Source of the DNA: Rhodovulum sulfidophilum DSM 1374
Lineage (GTDB): Bacteria > Pseudomonadota > Alphaproteobacteria > Rhodobacterales > Rhodobacteraceae
Direction of reading: 5' to 3'
Assembly (NCBI RefSeq): GCF_001633165.1
Contig: NZ_CP015418.1
Location: forward strand, 3,410,001 to 3,474,000
DNA: 64,000 bases
The notes under the pieces are model-generated. The model ran no database searches. It worked only from the letters and a program-made list of their open reading frames with translations, and was not told the origin of the DNA. Below, piece by piece: positions 18,212-27,268 of the stretch. The first letter of the stretch is position 1. Each line of letters starts with the position of its first letter. A program made the translations under genes and the position numbers.

Positions 18212-19990
18212 ATGCCGATCTACACCCCACCGACCGAGGACATGCAGTATCTTCTGCATGATGTGCTTAAGATCGGCGGCTCCGGCATCCCCGGCTATGC
18301 CGAGCTCGACCGCGAGTTCACCGGGGCGATCCTGGGCGAGGCCGGCAAGCTCGCCGCAGAGGTCCTGGCGCCGCTGAATGCCAGCGGCGACGCCGAGGGC
18401 TGCCATCTGGAAAACGGGGTGGTGCGCACGCCCGGGGGCTTCAAGGCCGCCTATGATCAGATCTGCGCTGGCGGCTGGATCGGGCTCGACATGCCCGAAG
18501 AGGTCGGCGGGCAGAACATGCCCTATCTGATCAACTCGGCGGTGGGCGAGATGTTCGTCTCGGCCAACATGGCGCTCAACATGTATCAGGGGCTGAGCCA
18601 CGGGGCGATGTCGGCGATCCTCGCCCATGGCTCGGACGAGCAGAAGGCCACTTACGTGCCCAAGATGGTCGCGGGCACCTGGTCGGGCACGATGAACCTG
18701 ACCGAGCCGCAATGCGGCACCGATCTGGGCCTGATCCGGACCCGCGCCGAGCCGCAGGAGGATGGAACCTACGCCATCACCGGCACCAAGATCTGGATCT
18801 CGGCCGGCGAGCATGACCTGACCGAGAACATCGTCCATCTGGTGCTGGCACGGATCCCCGGCGGTCCCGAGGGGATCAAGGGCATCTCGCTTTTCATCGT
18901 GCCGAAATTCCTGCCCGACGAGAACGGCGCTCCGGGCCGGCGCAACGGCGTGGCCTGCGGCGGGCTGGAACAGAAGATGGGCATCCATGCCAATGCCACC
19001 TGCGTGATGAATTACGACCGGGCGACCGGCTTTCTCATCGGCGAGGAACACAAGGGCATGCGTGCCATGTTCACGATGATGAACGAGGCCCGGCTGGGCG
19101 TCGGGCTTCAGGGCTATGCGCAGGGCGCGGTCGCCTATCAGAACGCGCTGGCCTTCGCGCAGGAGCGGCTGCAGGGCCGGGCGCTGGGCGATCCGGCCAA
19201 TCCCGACGGACCGGCCGACCCGATCCTCGTCCACCCGGATGTACGCCGCAACCTGATGGATCAGAAAAGCTTCGTCGAGGGCGCCCGGGCGCTGACCTTC
19301 TGGGGCGCGCAGATGATCGACCGCGCCCACCGGATGCAGGATCCGGAGGCCGAGGCGATGATCTCGCTCCTGACCCCGGTCATCAAGGGCTTCCTGACCG
19401 ACAAGGGTTTCGAGACGACGGTGCTGGCGCAACAGACCTATGGCGGCACCGGCTTCACCCGTGCCGCGGGCGCCGAGCAATTCGTGCGCGATGCCCGCAT
19501 CGCCATGATCTACGAGGGTACCAACGGGGTTCAGTCTCTTGACCTTGTCGGCCGCAAGCTCGGGCTGAATGGCGGCAAGGCGGTGATGGCCTTCTTCGAG
19601 CTGGTCAAGGCCTTCATCGCGGAACATGAAGACGATGCCGCACTGAAGCAGGATTTCCTCGACCCGCTGAAATCCGCCTCGAAGGACCTGCAGGCGGCGG
19701 CGACCTATTTCATGGCAGAAGGCATGAAGACCCCGGAAAACGCGCTCGCCGGAAGCTACGACTTCATGCATCTCTTCGGCCATGTCTGCCTCGGACTGAT
19801 GTGGTCGAGAATGGCGGTGGCCTCGCGGGCCGCGCTGGCCGCGGCGGAGGGCAATGCCGCCTTCCACGAGGCGAAGCTGGTGACCGGGCGCTATTACATG
19901 GCGCGGCAATTGCCCGCCACGGCGCTGCATCTCGCGCGCATCCGCAGCGGGGCAGAGCCGGTCATGGCTCTCGACGCGGCGAATTTCTGA
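18212..19990 (+). CDS. acyl-CoA dehydrogenase, long (DmdC/FadE-like) form
   Basis: A 592-aa acyl-CoA dehydrogenase of the longer class with an extra C-terminal helical domain. Seen are [20 protein letters not shown] (FAD/substrate site), [31 protein letters not shown] and the catalytic-glutamate region [18 protein letters not shown]. This class includes 3-methylmercaptopropionyl-CoA dehydrogenase (DmdC) as well as fatty acyl enzymes, and sequence alone does not separate them. GGGAGGAA precedes the ATG. It heads the GST-thiolase-FadB series. Confidence 0.92.
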   Translation: MPIYTPPTEDMQYLLHDVLKIGGSGIPGYAELDREFTGAILGEAGKLAAEVLAPLNASGDAEGCHLENGVVRTPGGFKAAYDQICAGGWIGLDMPEEVGGQNMPYLINSAVGEMFVSANMALNMYQGLSHGAMSAILAHGSDEQKATYVPKMVAGTWSGTMNLTEPQCGTDLGLIRTRAEPQEDGTYAITGTKIWISAGEHDLTENIVHLVLARIPGGPEGIKGISLFIVPKFLPDENGAPGRRNGVACGGLEQKMGIHANATCVMNYDRATGFLIGEEHKGMRAMFTMMNEARLGVGLQGYAQGAVAYQNALAFAQERLQGRALGDPANPDGPADPILVHPDVRRNLMDQKSFVEGARALTFWGAQMIDRAHRMQDPEAEAMISLLTPVIKGFLTDKGFETTVLAQQTYGGTGFTRAAGAEQFVRDARIAMIYEGTNGVQSLDLVGRKLGLNGGKAVMAFFELVKAFIAEHEDDAALKQDFLDPLKSASKDLQAAATYFMAEGMKTPENALAGSYDFMHLFGHVCLGLMWSRMAVASRAALAAAEGNAAFHEAKLVTGRYYMARQLPATALHLARIRSGAEPVMALDAANF

Positions 19991-20127
19991 TCGGCGCGGC
20001 CTCAGGGCCGCCCGCCTCCGCATCATCGGACAGAGAACATGCCGAAACGCTTGCGCCAATGCTTGCGCCCATATCGGCGCGCCCTGCACCGCCCCGGACG
20101 ATCCTCCCGGACGGTGGATGTCGCGCC

Positions 20128-20344
20128 ATGGGTATTTTTACCAAGAAGAAGGCGGAAGAGACTGGCCCTCCATCGGGGCGGCACCCCCGGGCGGTACCGG
20201 GGTGCAGGCGCGGGATGGAGGGCCTTCTCCTTGGGCGGTCATCGGCTCCCCAGCCTGTACCGCACCCCGATCCTGCGCGCGGCCGGATTAAGATCGGGTT
20301 TCCCGAAAACAGGTTTCGGGCTTCTTCTTGGCGAAAATACCCAT
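20128..20344. repeat. 217-bp nested inverted-repeat element
   Basis: Its 23-bp ends (20128-20150 and 20322-20344) are inverted copies differing at 2 positions; each contains GGGTATTTT and AAGAAGAA. Inside are a perfect 10-bp repeat GGCCCTCCAT/ATGGAGGGCC (20164-20173, 20215-20224), then GCACCCC/GGGGTGC (20181-20187, 20199-20205), and a small hairpin CCCGAAA/TTTCGGG near 20303-20320. It fills half of the 422-bp gap between the dehydrogenase and GST genes, which holds no convincing gene. It could be a MITE-like or extragenic palindromic element. Confidence 0.6.
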
Positions 20345-20412
20345 GACAGGACGTCGCGACCGGGCGGGGCGCCGGGGCAACGCGGCACCGCAAGACAGAG
20401 GAAAGGCGCGGA

Positions 20413-21048
20413 ATGACGATCAGGCTCTATTGCTTCGGTGAAAGCGGCAATGCCTACAAGGCGGCGCTGACCCTGACACTGGCCGGTCTCGACTGGGAAC
20501 CGGTCTATGTCGATTTCTTCAATGGCGGCGCACGGAGCCCGGATTTCCTGGCACTGAACCCGATGGGCGAGGTCCCGGTCATGATCGCTGAGGGCGTGAC
20601 CTTCACGCAATCGGGCACCATGCAGCTTTGGGCCGCCGAGCAAAGCGGCCGGTTCGACGGACGCGATGCCGCCGAGACGCGCGAGGTGCTGCGCTGGATG
20701 TTCTGGGACAATCACAAGATGTCGGGCCAGGCCGGAAGCCTGCGTTTCCTGATGAACTTCCTGCCCGAGGAGAAACGGCCGCAAGAGGCGATCCGCTGGC
20801 TGTCGGGCCGGGTGAAGGCCGCCTTGCAGACGCTCGAGCGGGTCTTGCAGGACCGCGACTGGCTGGTCGGCGACAGCCCCACCACGGCCGATTTCGCCTG
20901 CTGCGGCTACCTGTTCTACCCCGAGCCCTTCGGCTTCGACCGCAAGGCCTTTCCCGCCATCGACGCCTGGCTCGGCCGGATCGAGGCCCTGCCCGGCTGG
21001 AAGCACCCCTATGACATGATGCCCGGCTCGCCCGCCGACCGGGCCTGA
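20413..21048 (+). CDS. glutathione S-transferase family protein
   Basis: A 211-aa cytoplasmic GST: N-terminal thioredoxin fold (IRLYCFGESGNAYKAALTL, then NPMGEVPVMI with the cis-proline) and an all-helical C-terminal domain (GDSPTTADFACCGY with the capping Asp). Substrate unknown. Its place between dehydrogenase and thiolase genes suggests protection against, or conjugation of, reactive enoyl-CoA derived products. It starts 21 nt after a purine-rich site and ends 20 nt before the thiolase gene. Confidence 0.9.
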   Translation: MTIRLYCFGESGNAYKAALTLTLAGLDWEPVYVDFFNGGARSPDFLALNPMGEVPVMIAEGVTFTQSGTMQLWAAEQSGRFDGRDAAETREVLRWMFWDNHKMSGQAGSLRFLMNFLPEEKRPQEAIRWLSGRVKAALQTLERVLQDRDWLVGDSPTTADFACCGYLFYPEPFGFDRKAFPAIDAWLGRIEALPGWKHPYDMMPGSPADRA

Positions 21049-21068
21049 GAGTTCGACGAGGAGGACAA

Positions 21069-22280
21069 ATGACAGACGCTTTCATCTACGACGCCGTCCG
21101 TACCCCGCGCGGCAAGGGCCGCAAGGATGGCAGCCTGCACGAGGTGACCTCGCTCCGGCTTTCGGCGCTGGTTCTCGACGCGCTGAAGGAGAGGAACGGG
21201 CTCGAGGGCCACGCCGTCGAGGACGTGATCTGGGGCAATGCGACCCAGGTCGGCGAACAGGGCGGCTGCCTCGCGCGGAGCGCGGTGCTGGCCTCGGGGC
21301 TTGACGAGTCGATCCCGGGGCTGTCGATCAACCGGTTCTGCGCCAGCGGGCTCGAGGCCGTGAACCTTGCCGCGAACCAGGTGCGCGCCGGCGCGGGCCG
21401 GGCCTATATCGCGGGCGGGGTCGAGATGATGGGCCGGGTTGCCATGGGCAGCGATGGCGCCGCCATCGCGGTCGATCCCAGCCTTGCCATGAAGACCTAT
21501 TTCGTGCCGCAGGGGATCTCGGCCGACATCATCGCGACCGAATACGGCTTTTCCCGCGACGATGTCGACGGGCTGGCCGTCGAAAGCCAGAAGCGCGCGG
21601 CGAGATCCTGGGAGGAGGACCGCTTCGCGAAATCGATCTTGCCGGTCAGGGACGTGAACGGGCTGACCATCCTCGGGCGAGACGAATACATGCGCCCGGG
21701 CACCGACATGCAGACGCTGGGCGCGCTCAAGCCCTCGTTCAAGGAGATGGGCGAGACGATGCCGGGCTTCGACCAGCTTGCCCTGATGAAATACCCGCAT
21801 CTTGAACGGATCGAACATGTCCACCATGCGGGCAACTCGTCGGGCATCGTCGACGGCGCCGCGGGCATCCTGATCGGCGATGCCGAATTCGGCAAGGCGC
21901 ATGGGCTCACGCCCCGGGCGCGCATCCGGGCCAGCTGCAAGATCGGCACCGATCCGACCATCATGCTGACCGGCCCCGTGCCCGCGACCGAGAAGATCCT
22001 GAAAGATGCCGGCATGCAGATTTCCGACATCGACCTGTTCGAGGTGAACGAGGCCTTCGCGGCCGTGGTGCTGCGGTTCATGCAGGCCTTCGATGTCGAC
22101 CCTGCCGTGGTGAACCCCTGCGGCGGCGCGATCGCGCTGGGCCATCCGCTGGGCGCGACCGGGGCGATCATCCTCGGCACGCTGCTGGACGAGCTCGAAC
22201 GCACCGGCAAGGGCACCGGGCTTGCCACGCTTTGCGTCGCCTCCGGCATGGGCGCCGCAACGATCATCGAACGGGTCTGA
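21069..22280 (+). CDS. fadA: acetyl-CoA C-acyltransferase (thiolase)
   Basis: A 403-aa thiolase that cleaves 3-ketoacyl-CoA to acetyl-CoA and a shortened acyl-CoA. Catalytic residues are visible: Cys91 in NRFCASGLEAV, His in GGAIALGHPLGATG and the second Cys in LCVASGMGAA. Twelve nt separate it from the FadB-type gene, so the two likely form the trifunctional beta-oxidation complex. GAGGAGG precedes the start. The fadA name reflects operon position; a degradative role is more likely than biosynthetic PhaA. Confidence 0.92.
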   Translation: MTDAFIYDAVRTPRGKGRKDGSLHEVTSLRLSALVLDALKERNGLEGHAVEDVIWGNATQVGEQGGCLARSAVLASGLDESIPGLSINRFCASGLEAVNLAANQVRAGAGRAYIAGGVEMMGRVAMGSDGAAIAVDPSLAMKTYFVPQGISADIIATEYGFSRDDVDGLAVESQKRAARSWEEDRFAKSILPVRDVNGLTILGRDEYMRPGTDMQTLGALKPSFKEMGETMPGFDQLALMKYPHLERIEHVHHAGNSSGIVDGAAGILIGDAEFGKAHGLTPRARIRASCKIGTDPTIMLTGPVPATEKILKDAGMQISDIDLFEVNEAFAAVVLRFMQAFDVDPAVVNPCGGAIALGHPLGATGAIILGTLLDELERTGKGTGLATLCVASGMGAATIIERV

Positions 22281-22291
22281 GGGAGGCGAGA

Positions 22292-24481
22292 ATGGCCGAA
22301 TTTCATTACAAGACCGATGCCGACGGCATCGCGACCATCACCTGGGACGTGCCGGAAAAAAGCATGAATGTCCTCAGCCTGACCGGGATCGAGGAGCTCA
22401 ACGCCCATATCGACAGCGCGCTTGCGGATGATGCCGTGACGGGCGTGGTCATCACCTCGGCCAAGAAGGATTTCGCGGGCGGGATGGACCTGAATATCAT
22501 CGCCCGGATGAAAGAGGAGGCGGGCGACGACCCGGCGCGCGGGCTTTTCGAGGGCACCATGCGGCTGCACGGCCTGCTTCGGAAGATCGAGCGCGCGGGC
22601 ATGGACGATCGCAACAAGGGCGGCAAGCCGATTGCCGCCGCCCTGCCCGGCACCGCGCTGGGGATCGGGCTGGAACTGCCGCTGGCCTGTCACCGGATCT
22701 TTGCCGCCGACAATCCCAAGGCCAAGATCGGCCTGCCCGAGATCATGGTCGGCATCTTCCCGGGCGGCGGCGGCACCACGCGGCTGGTGCGCAAGCTGGG
22801 TGCGATGGGGGCCTCGTCCTTCCTGCTGGAAGGCAAGCTGTCGGACCCGAAGAAGGCGAAAGCCGCAGGCCTGATCGACGAGGTCTGCGAGGACCCGGTG
22901 GCGGCCGCCCGCGCCTGGGTCTTGTCCGAACCGAACATCGTCAAGCCCTGGGACGAGCGGGGCTACAAGATGCCCGGCGGCGCGCCCTATCACCCGGCGG
23001 GCTTCATGACCTTCCTCGGGGCCTCGGCCATGGTGCATGGCAAGACCAAGGGGGTCTACCCGGCCGCCAAGGCTTTGCTGTCCGCCGTCTACGAGGGCGC
23101 GCTGGTACCCTTCGACACCGCGCTGAAGATCGAGGCGCGCTGGTTCACCCATGTGCTGATGAACCCGTCATCGTCGGCGATGATCCGGTCGCTCTTCATC
23201 AACAAGGAGGCGCTGGAAAAGGGCGCGGTCCGGCCCCGGGACGTGCCCGATCAGGCGGTCAAGAAGCTCGGCATCCTCGGCGCGGGCATGATGGGCGCGG
23301 GCATCGCGCTGGTCTCGGCCCAGGCCGGGATCGAGGTGGTGCTGGTCGACCAGAGCCAGGAGGCCGCCGACAAGGGCCGCGCCTATACCGCGGCCTACAT
23401 GGACAAGGGCATCAAGCGCGGCAAGGCCAGCCCCGAGAAGAAGGCCGAAATCCTCGGCCGGATCACCGCGACCACCGATTACGAGGCGCTGAAAGGGGCA
23501 GACCTGATCGTCGAGGCGGTGTTCGAGGACCCCGGCATCAAGGCAGAGGTCACGAAGAAGGTGCAGGCCGTGGTGGACGGGAATTGCATCATTGCAACCA
23601 ACACCTCGACCCTGCCGATCACCGATCTGGCCAAAGCGGCGGACCGGCCCGAGGACTTCATCGGCATCCACTTCTTCAGCCCGGTCGAGAAGATGCTGCT
23701 GGTCGAGATCATCCGGGGCAAGGCCACGGGGGACAGGGCCGTGGCCAAGGCGCTCGATTTCGTGCGCCAGATCCGCAAGACCCCCATCGTGGTGAACGAT
23801 GCGCGCTTCTTCTACGCCAACCGCTGCATCATCCCCTATATCAACGAGGGCATCCGGATGGTGGCCGAAGGCGTCGCGCCCGCGCTGATCGAGAACGCGG
23901 CCAAGCTTGTCGGCATGCCGCTGGGGCCGCTGCAACTGGTGGACGAGACCTCGATCGACCTCGGCGTCAAGATCGCCAAGGCAACGAAGGCCGCGATGGG
24001 AGAGGCCTATCCCGACGACGCCGTGGACGAGGTGATCTTCTGGCTGGCCGACGAGGGCCGGCTGGGCCGCAAGGCAAAGGCCGGCTTCTATGCCTATGAC
24101 GAGGCGGGCAAACGGACCGGGCTCTGGGACGGGCTTGCCGCCAAGTTCCCGCCCGCGGCGGATCAGCCGGACCTGCACGAGGTACAGCACCGGTTGCTCT
24201 TCGCCCAGGTGCTGGAGGCGGTGCGGGCGCTGGAGGACGGCGTGCTGATGGACATCCGCGAAGGCGATGTCGGCGCGATCCTCGGCTGGGGCTTTGCGCC
24301 CTGGTCGGGCGGGCCGCTGTCCTGGCTCGACATGATCGGGCCGGGCCGGGCCGTCGCGCTTTGCGAGGATCTGACCGCGCGGCATGGCGACCGCTTCGCG
24401 CCGCCCGCCCTGCTGCGTGAGATGGCCGACAAGGGCGAGAGCTTCTATGCCCGCTTCGCCCCCGATGCTCAGGCCGCGTGA
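22292..24481 (+). CDS. fadB: FadB/FadJ-type enoyl-CoA hydratase / 3-hydroxyacyl-CoA dehydrogenase
   Basis: A 729-aa bifunctional beta-oxidation enzyme. Residues 1-300 are a crotonase domain (DFAGGMDLNII oxyanion loop, GLPEIMVGIFPGGGGTTRL). The NAD domain starts near residue 328 (LGILGAGMMGAGIAL), and the catalytic His lies in GIHFFSPVEKMLLVEI; two C-terminal helical domains follow. The start at 22292 is supported by GGGAGGCGAG; the open frame reaches back into fadA. Its 3' end overlaps the convergent Hint gene by 13 bp. Confidence 0.94.
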   Translation: MAEFHYKTDADGIATITWDVPEKSMNVLSLTGIEELNAHIDSALADDAVTGVVITSAKKDFAGGMDLNIIARMKEEAGDDPARGLFEGTMRLHGLLRKIERAGMDDRNKGGKPIAAALPGTALGIGLELPLACHRIFAADNPKAKIGLPEIMVGIFPGGGGTTRLVRKLGAMGASSFLLEGKLSDPKKAKAAGLIDEVCEDPVAAARAWVLSEPNIVKPWDERGYKMPGGAPYHPAGFMTFLGASAMVHGKTKGVYPAAKALLSAVYEGALVPFDTALKIEARWFTHVLMNPSSSAMIRSLFINKEALEKGAVRPRDVPDQAVKKLGILGAGMMGAGIALVSAQAGIEVVLVDQSQEAADKGRAYTAAYMDKGIKRGKASPEKKAEILGRITATTDYEALKGADLIVEAVFEDPGIKAEVTKKVQAVVDGNCIIATNTSTLPITDLAKAADRPEDFIGIHFFSPVEKMLLVEIIRGKATGDRAVAKALDFVRQIRKTPIVVNDARFFYANRCIIPYINEGIRMVAEGVAPALIENAAKLVGMPLGPLQLVDETSIDLGVKIAKATKAAMGEAYPDDAVDEVIFWLADEGRLGRKAKAGFYAYDEAGKRTGLWDGLAAKFPPAADQPDLHEVQHRLLFAQVLEAVRALEDGVLMDIREGDVGAILGWGFAPWSGGPLSWLDMIGPGRAVALCEDLTARHGDRFAPPALLREMADKGESFYARFAPDAQAA

Positions 24482-25203
24482 CGAAGCAGCGCGTCAAGCA
24501 AGGGCACGGTCTGAACCATGGGCAGCCGGGGCGGGATCGCCGCCCCGGCATGCGCGCCTTCCAGCGCCGCCACGATCCGCCGGGCCTCGTCCAGCCCGGG
24601 CGTGATGCCGCAACAGGGCATCTCGGGCCGAAGATCCTCCGGACGGTCCGTCGCGCCGGCGCCCTCCCCCTGCCAGGAGCGACAATGCACCCGCGCCGCG
24701 CCATTGGCATAAACGCTTCCGGGCGCATCGAAGGCGATCGAGACGACGCAGACATCCGCAGGAGGCGCCACCCGCCGGATCCCCATCACGCCCGCGAGCA
24801 TGCGCGCGGGCAGCAGCACGAAGCGCTCGGCATGGGTCTCGGCGGCATGGGCGGCGTCGATCAGCACCCTCTGTTCGGGCAGCAGTGTCAGCCGGCGCCG
24901 GTTGCCAAGCGCACCGGCGGGCACCTCGAGCGGCCAGAGCGGCGGCGGACAGGCCGATGGCCCCTCCCAGAGACAGCCCCGCTCGATCCTGCGGACCGGC
25001 TGCGCGCCCCGCTCGACGGTCAGCACGCAATCGCCCGGCTTTAGAAGCTCGACCGGACGGCATCCCTCGCGGGTCGCGACCCTGGTCCCGGCGCGGAAGC
25101 CCCGGGCGAGGCCGACCGGCGGCAACGCTCCGGCCGCATCCCCGGCAGCCGCCACCAGTTCCGCAACAGGCCGCGTGCCGAGAAAGTCGATCTTGAAGAC
25201 CAT
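24469..25203 (-). CDS. Hint-domain protein lacking the catalytic cysteine
   Basis: A 244-aa protein resembling the Hint_2 domain common in Rhodobacteraceae. The core block GFRAGTRVATREG is followed by RPVELLKPGDCVLTVERG and QPVRRIERG, and later PEQRVLIDAAHAAETHAERFVL. In usual Hint domains the first residue of this block is Cys (CF-x-x-GT); here it is Gly35, so self-splicing chemistry is not expected. The last 60 residues are unrelated to the domain. Function unknown. It overlaps the end of fadB by 13 bp and faces the acyl-CoA ligase across a 320-bp gap. Confidence 0.7.
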   Translation of the reverse strand: MVFKIDFLGTRPVAELVAAAGDAAGALPPVGLARGFRAGTRVATREGCRPVELLKPGDCVLTVERGAQPVRRIERGCLWEGPSACPPPLWPLEVPAGALGNRRRLTLLPEQRVLIDAAHAAETHAERFVLLPARMLAGVMGIRRVAPPADVCVVSIAFDAPGSVYANGAARVHCRSWQGEGAGATDRPEDLRPEMPCCGITPGLDEARRIVAALEGAHAGAAIPPRLPMVQTVPLLDALLRHAA

Positions 25204-25523
25204 CGCGATTGCTCTCCGTTCCGGGCCCTCGCCGGATCGGGATCCCGACCGGCGGCGCAGTGCATTCAAGGCGGTAGGTTCAAGGCGGTGCGTTCAAAGA
25301 CGTGTCGGGCCGAAGGCGCGACTGGAAAGATTCTAAGCCAGAAACCCGGCTCGATTGGGACGCGATACGGCCGGCATTGCGGCAAGGACGTGCCCTTCCC
25401 GCCGCAGGGACGGCGGCGGAAAAGCGCGGCCCCGGTCTTCGGCGGCGCCGAGACCCCTTCCCTCCGGCGGAGGCTCTGGCCAAGATCGGAGCGGGAGCGC
25501 GTAACGAATGAGGGAGGTGGGCC
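25204..25523. other. 320-bp divergent intergenic region with a short tandem repeat
   Basis: Between the leftward Hint gene and the rightward acyl-CoA ligase. A 14-bp unit is repeated at 25265-25278 (TTCAAGGCGGTAGG) and 25279-25292 (TTCAAGGCGGTGCG), with a third partial TTCAAAG at 25293. Promoters for both genes should lie here; no recognisable -35/-10 pair or gene was seen. GGGAGGTGGG before 25524 is the ligase ribosome site. Confidence 0.55.
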
Positions 25524-27155
25524 ATGGGATGGCTGTCCGATGAAACCGGTCTGGAGAAATGTGCGGCGAATTATGTGCCGCTGACGCCATTGTCTTTCCT
25601 CAAGCGGGCGGTGCGGGTCTTTCCCGACCGGACCGCGCTGGTCTATGGCAAGCGGCGCTACAGCTACCGGCAATACCATGACCGGGTGACGCGGCTTGCC
25701 TCGGCGCTGGCCGCGATGGGGGTGAAACCCGGCGACGTGGTGGCGACGCTGTTGCCGAACGTCCCCGCCCAGGTCGAGGCGACCTGGGCCGTGCCCGCCT
25801 GCGGAGGGGTTCTGAACACCATCAACATCCGGCTCGACGCCAATACCGTCAGCTACATCCTCGACCATGGCGGGGCGAAGGTGCTGCTGGTCGACCCGCA
25901 ATTCCTGCCGCTCGCGGCCGATGCGCTGGAGGATCTCGAAGGCGAACGCCCGATCATCATCGAGGTCGGCGACGACCCCGAGGGCGTGCATGATTTCGGC
26001 GATTTCCCCGAATACGAGGACGTGCTGGCCGGGGCCGATCCCGATTTCGAGTGGATCATGCCCGAGGACGAGTGGGAAAGCCTCGCGCTGAACTACACCT
26101 CGGGCACCACCGGGCGGCCCAAGGGCGTGGTCTATCACCATCGCGGCGCCTATCTGAACGCGATGGGCCAGATCGTCAGCTGGCGTCTGGTGATGCACCC
26201 GACCTACCTGACCATCGTGCCGCTGTTCCACTGCAACGGCTGGTGCCACACCTGGATGATCGCGGCGCTTGGCGGCACCGTCATCTGCTGTCGCGACATC
26301 ACGGCCCGCGCCATCTATGACGCCATCGCCGATGAGGGCGTGACCCATTTCGGCGGCGCGCCCATCGTGATGAACATGATCGTCAATGCCAGGGACGAGG
26401 AGCGGCGCGACTTCGACCATATCGTCGAGGTCTTCACCGCAGGCGCCCCGCCCGCCGCCGCGACCCTCGCCGCGATCGAGCCGCTGGGCTTCAACATCAC
26501 CCATGTCTACGGGTTGACCGAGACCTATGGCCCGGCAACGGAATGCACTTGGCGGGCCGAGGACTGGGACGGGCTGCCGACCGAGGAGCGGGCCCGGATG
26601 AAGGCGCGTCAGGGCGTGGCCATGCCCTTCATGGAGGACGTGACCGTTCTGGATCCGAAAACCATGGAGCAGGTGCCGATGGACGGCCAGCACCAGGGCG
26701 AGATCATGTTCCGCGGCAATGGCGTGATGAAGGGCTACCTGAAAAATCCCCGCGCCACCCGCGAGAGCTTCAAGGGCGGCTGGTTCCATTCCGGCGATCT
26801 GGCCCATCAATGGGAGGATGGCTATTTCGAGATCGCCGACCGGGCCAAGGACATCATCATCTCGGGCGGCGAGAATGTCAGCTCGGTCGAGATCGAGGGC
26901 GTGTTGATGCACCATCCCGATGTGCTTTTATGCGCGGTTGTGGCCAAGCCCGACGAGAAATGGGGCGAAGTGCCCTGCGCCTTCGTCGAACTCAAGGATG
27001 GGCACAAGGTCGATGGGGATGCGCTGATCGCCTTCGCCCGCGAAAGGCTGGCGGGCTTCAAGACGCCCAAGCGCGTGGTGTTTCAGGACCTGCCCAAGAC
27101 CTCGACCGGCAAGATCCAGAAATTCGAGCTGAGAAAGGTCGCCAAGGCGCTTTAG
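25524..27155 (+). CDS. acyl-CoA synthetase (fatty-acid or DmdB-like ligase)
   Basis: A 543-aa AMP-forming acyl-CoA ligase. Motifs in order: P-loop YTSGTTGRPKG, VYGLTETYGPATE (A5), GWFHSGDLA (A7), DRAKDIIISGGENVSSVEIE (A8) and the catalytic Lys near TSTGKIQKFELRK (A10). It activates a carboxylic acid for the beta-oxidation genes upstream. Close relatives include medium/long-chain ligases and methylmercaptopropionate-CoA ligase (DmdB); with the DmdC-like dehydrogenase nearby, DMSP-derived acids are possible. This is inference. Confidence 0.92.
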   Translation: MGWLSDETGLEKCAANYVPLTPLSFLKRAVRVFPDRTALVYGKRRYSYRQYHDRVTRLASALAAMGVKPGDVVATLLPNVPAQVEATWAVPACGGVLNTINIRLDANTVSYILDHGGAKVLLVDPQFLPLAADALEDLEGERPIIIEVGDDPEGVHDFGDFPEYEDVLAGADPDFEWIMPEDEWESLALNYTSGTTGRPKGVVYHHRGAYLNAMGQIVSWRLVMHPTYLTIVPLFHCNGWCHTWMIAALGGTVICCRDITARAIYDAIADEGVTHFGGAPIVMNMIVNARDEERRDFDHIVEVFTAGAPPAAATLAAIEPLGFNITHVYGLTETYGPATECTWRAEDWDGLPTEERARMKARQGVAMPFMEDVTVLDPKTMEQVPMDGQHQGEIMFRGNGVMKGYLKNPRATRESFKGGWFHSGDLAHQWEDGYFEIADRAKDIIISGGENVSSVEIEGVLMHHPDVLLCAVVAKPDEKWGEVPCAFVELKDGHKVDGDALIAFARERLAGFKTPKRVVFQDLPKTSTGKIQKFELRKVAKAL

Positions 27156-27268
27156 GCCCGCAGGCGGCCCGGCGCCGCAGTCCGGCGTTGTGACATTGTG
27201 GGCCGCGGCCGGGTGGGCTATCGTCCGGCCGCAAACCCCGCGCAACCAGAAGGCAAGACCAGCCGCCC

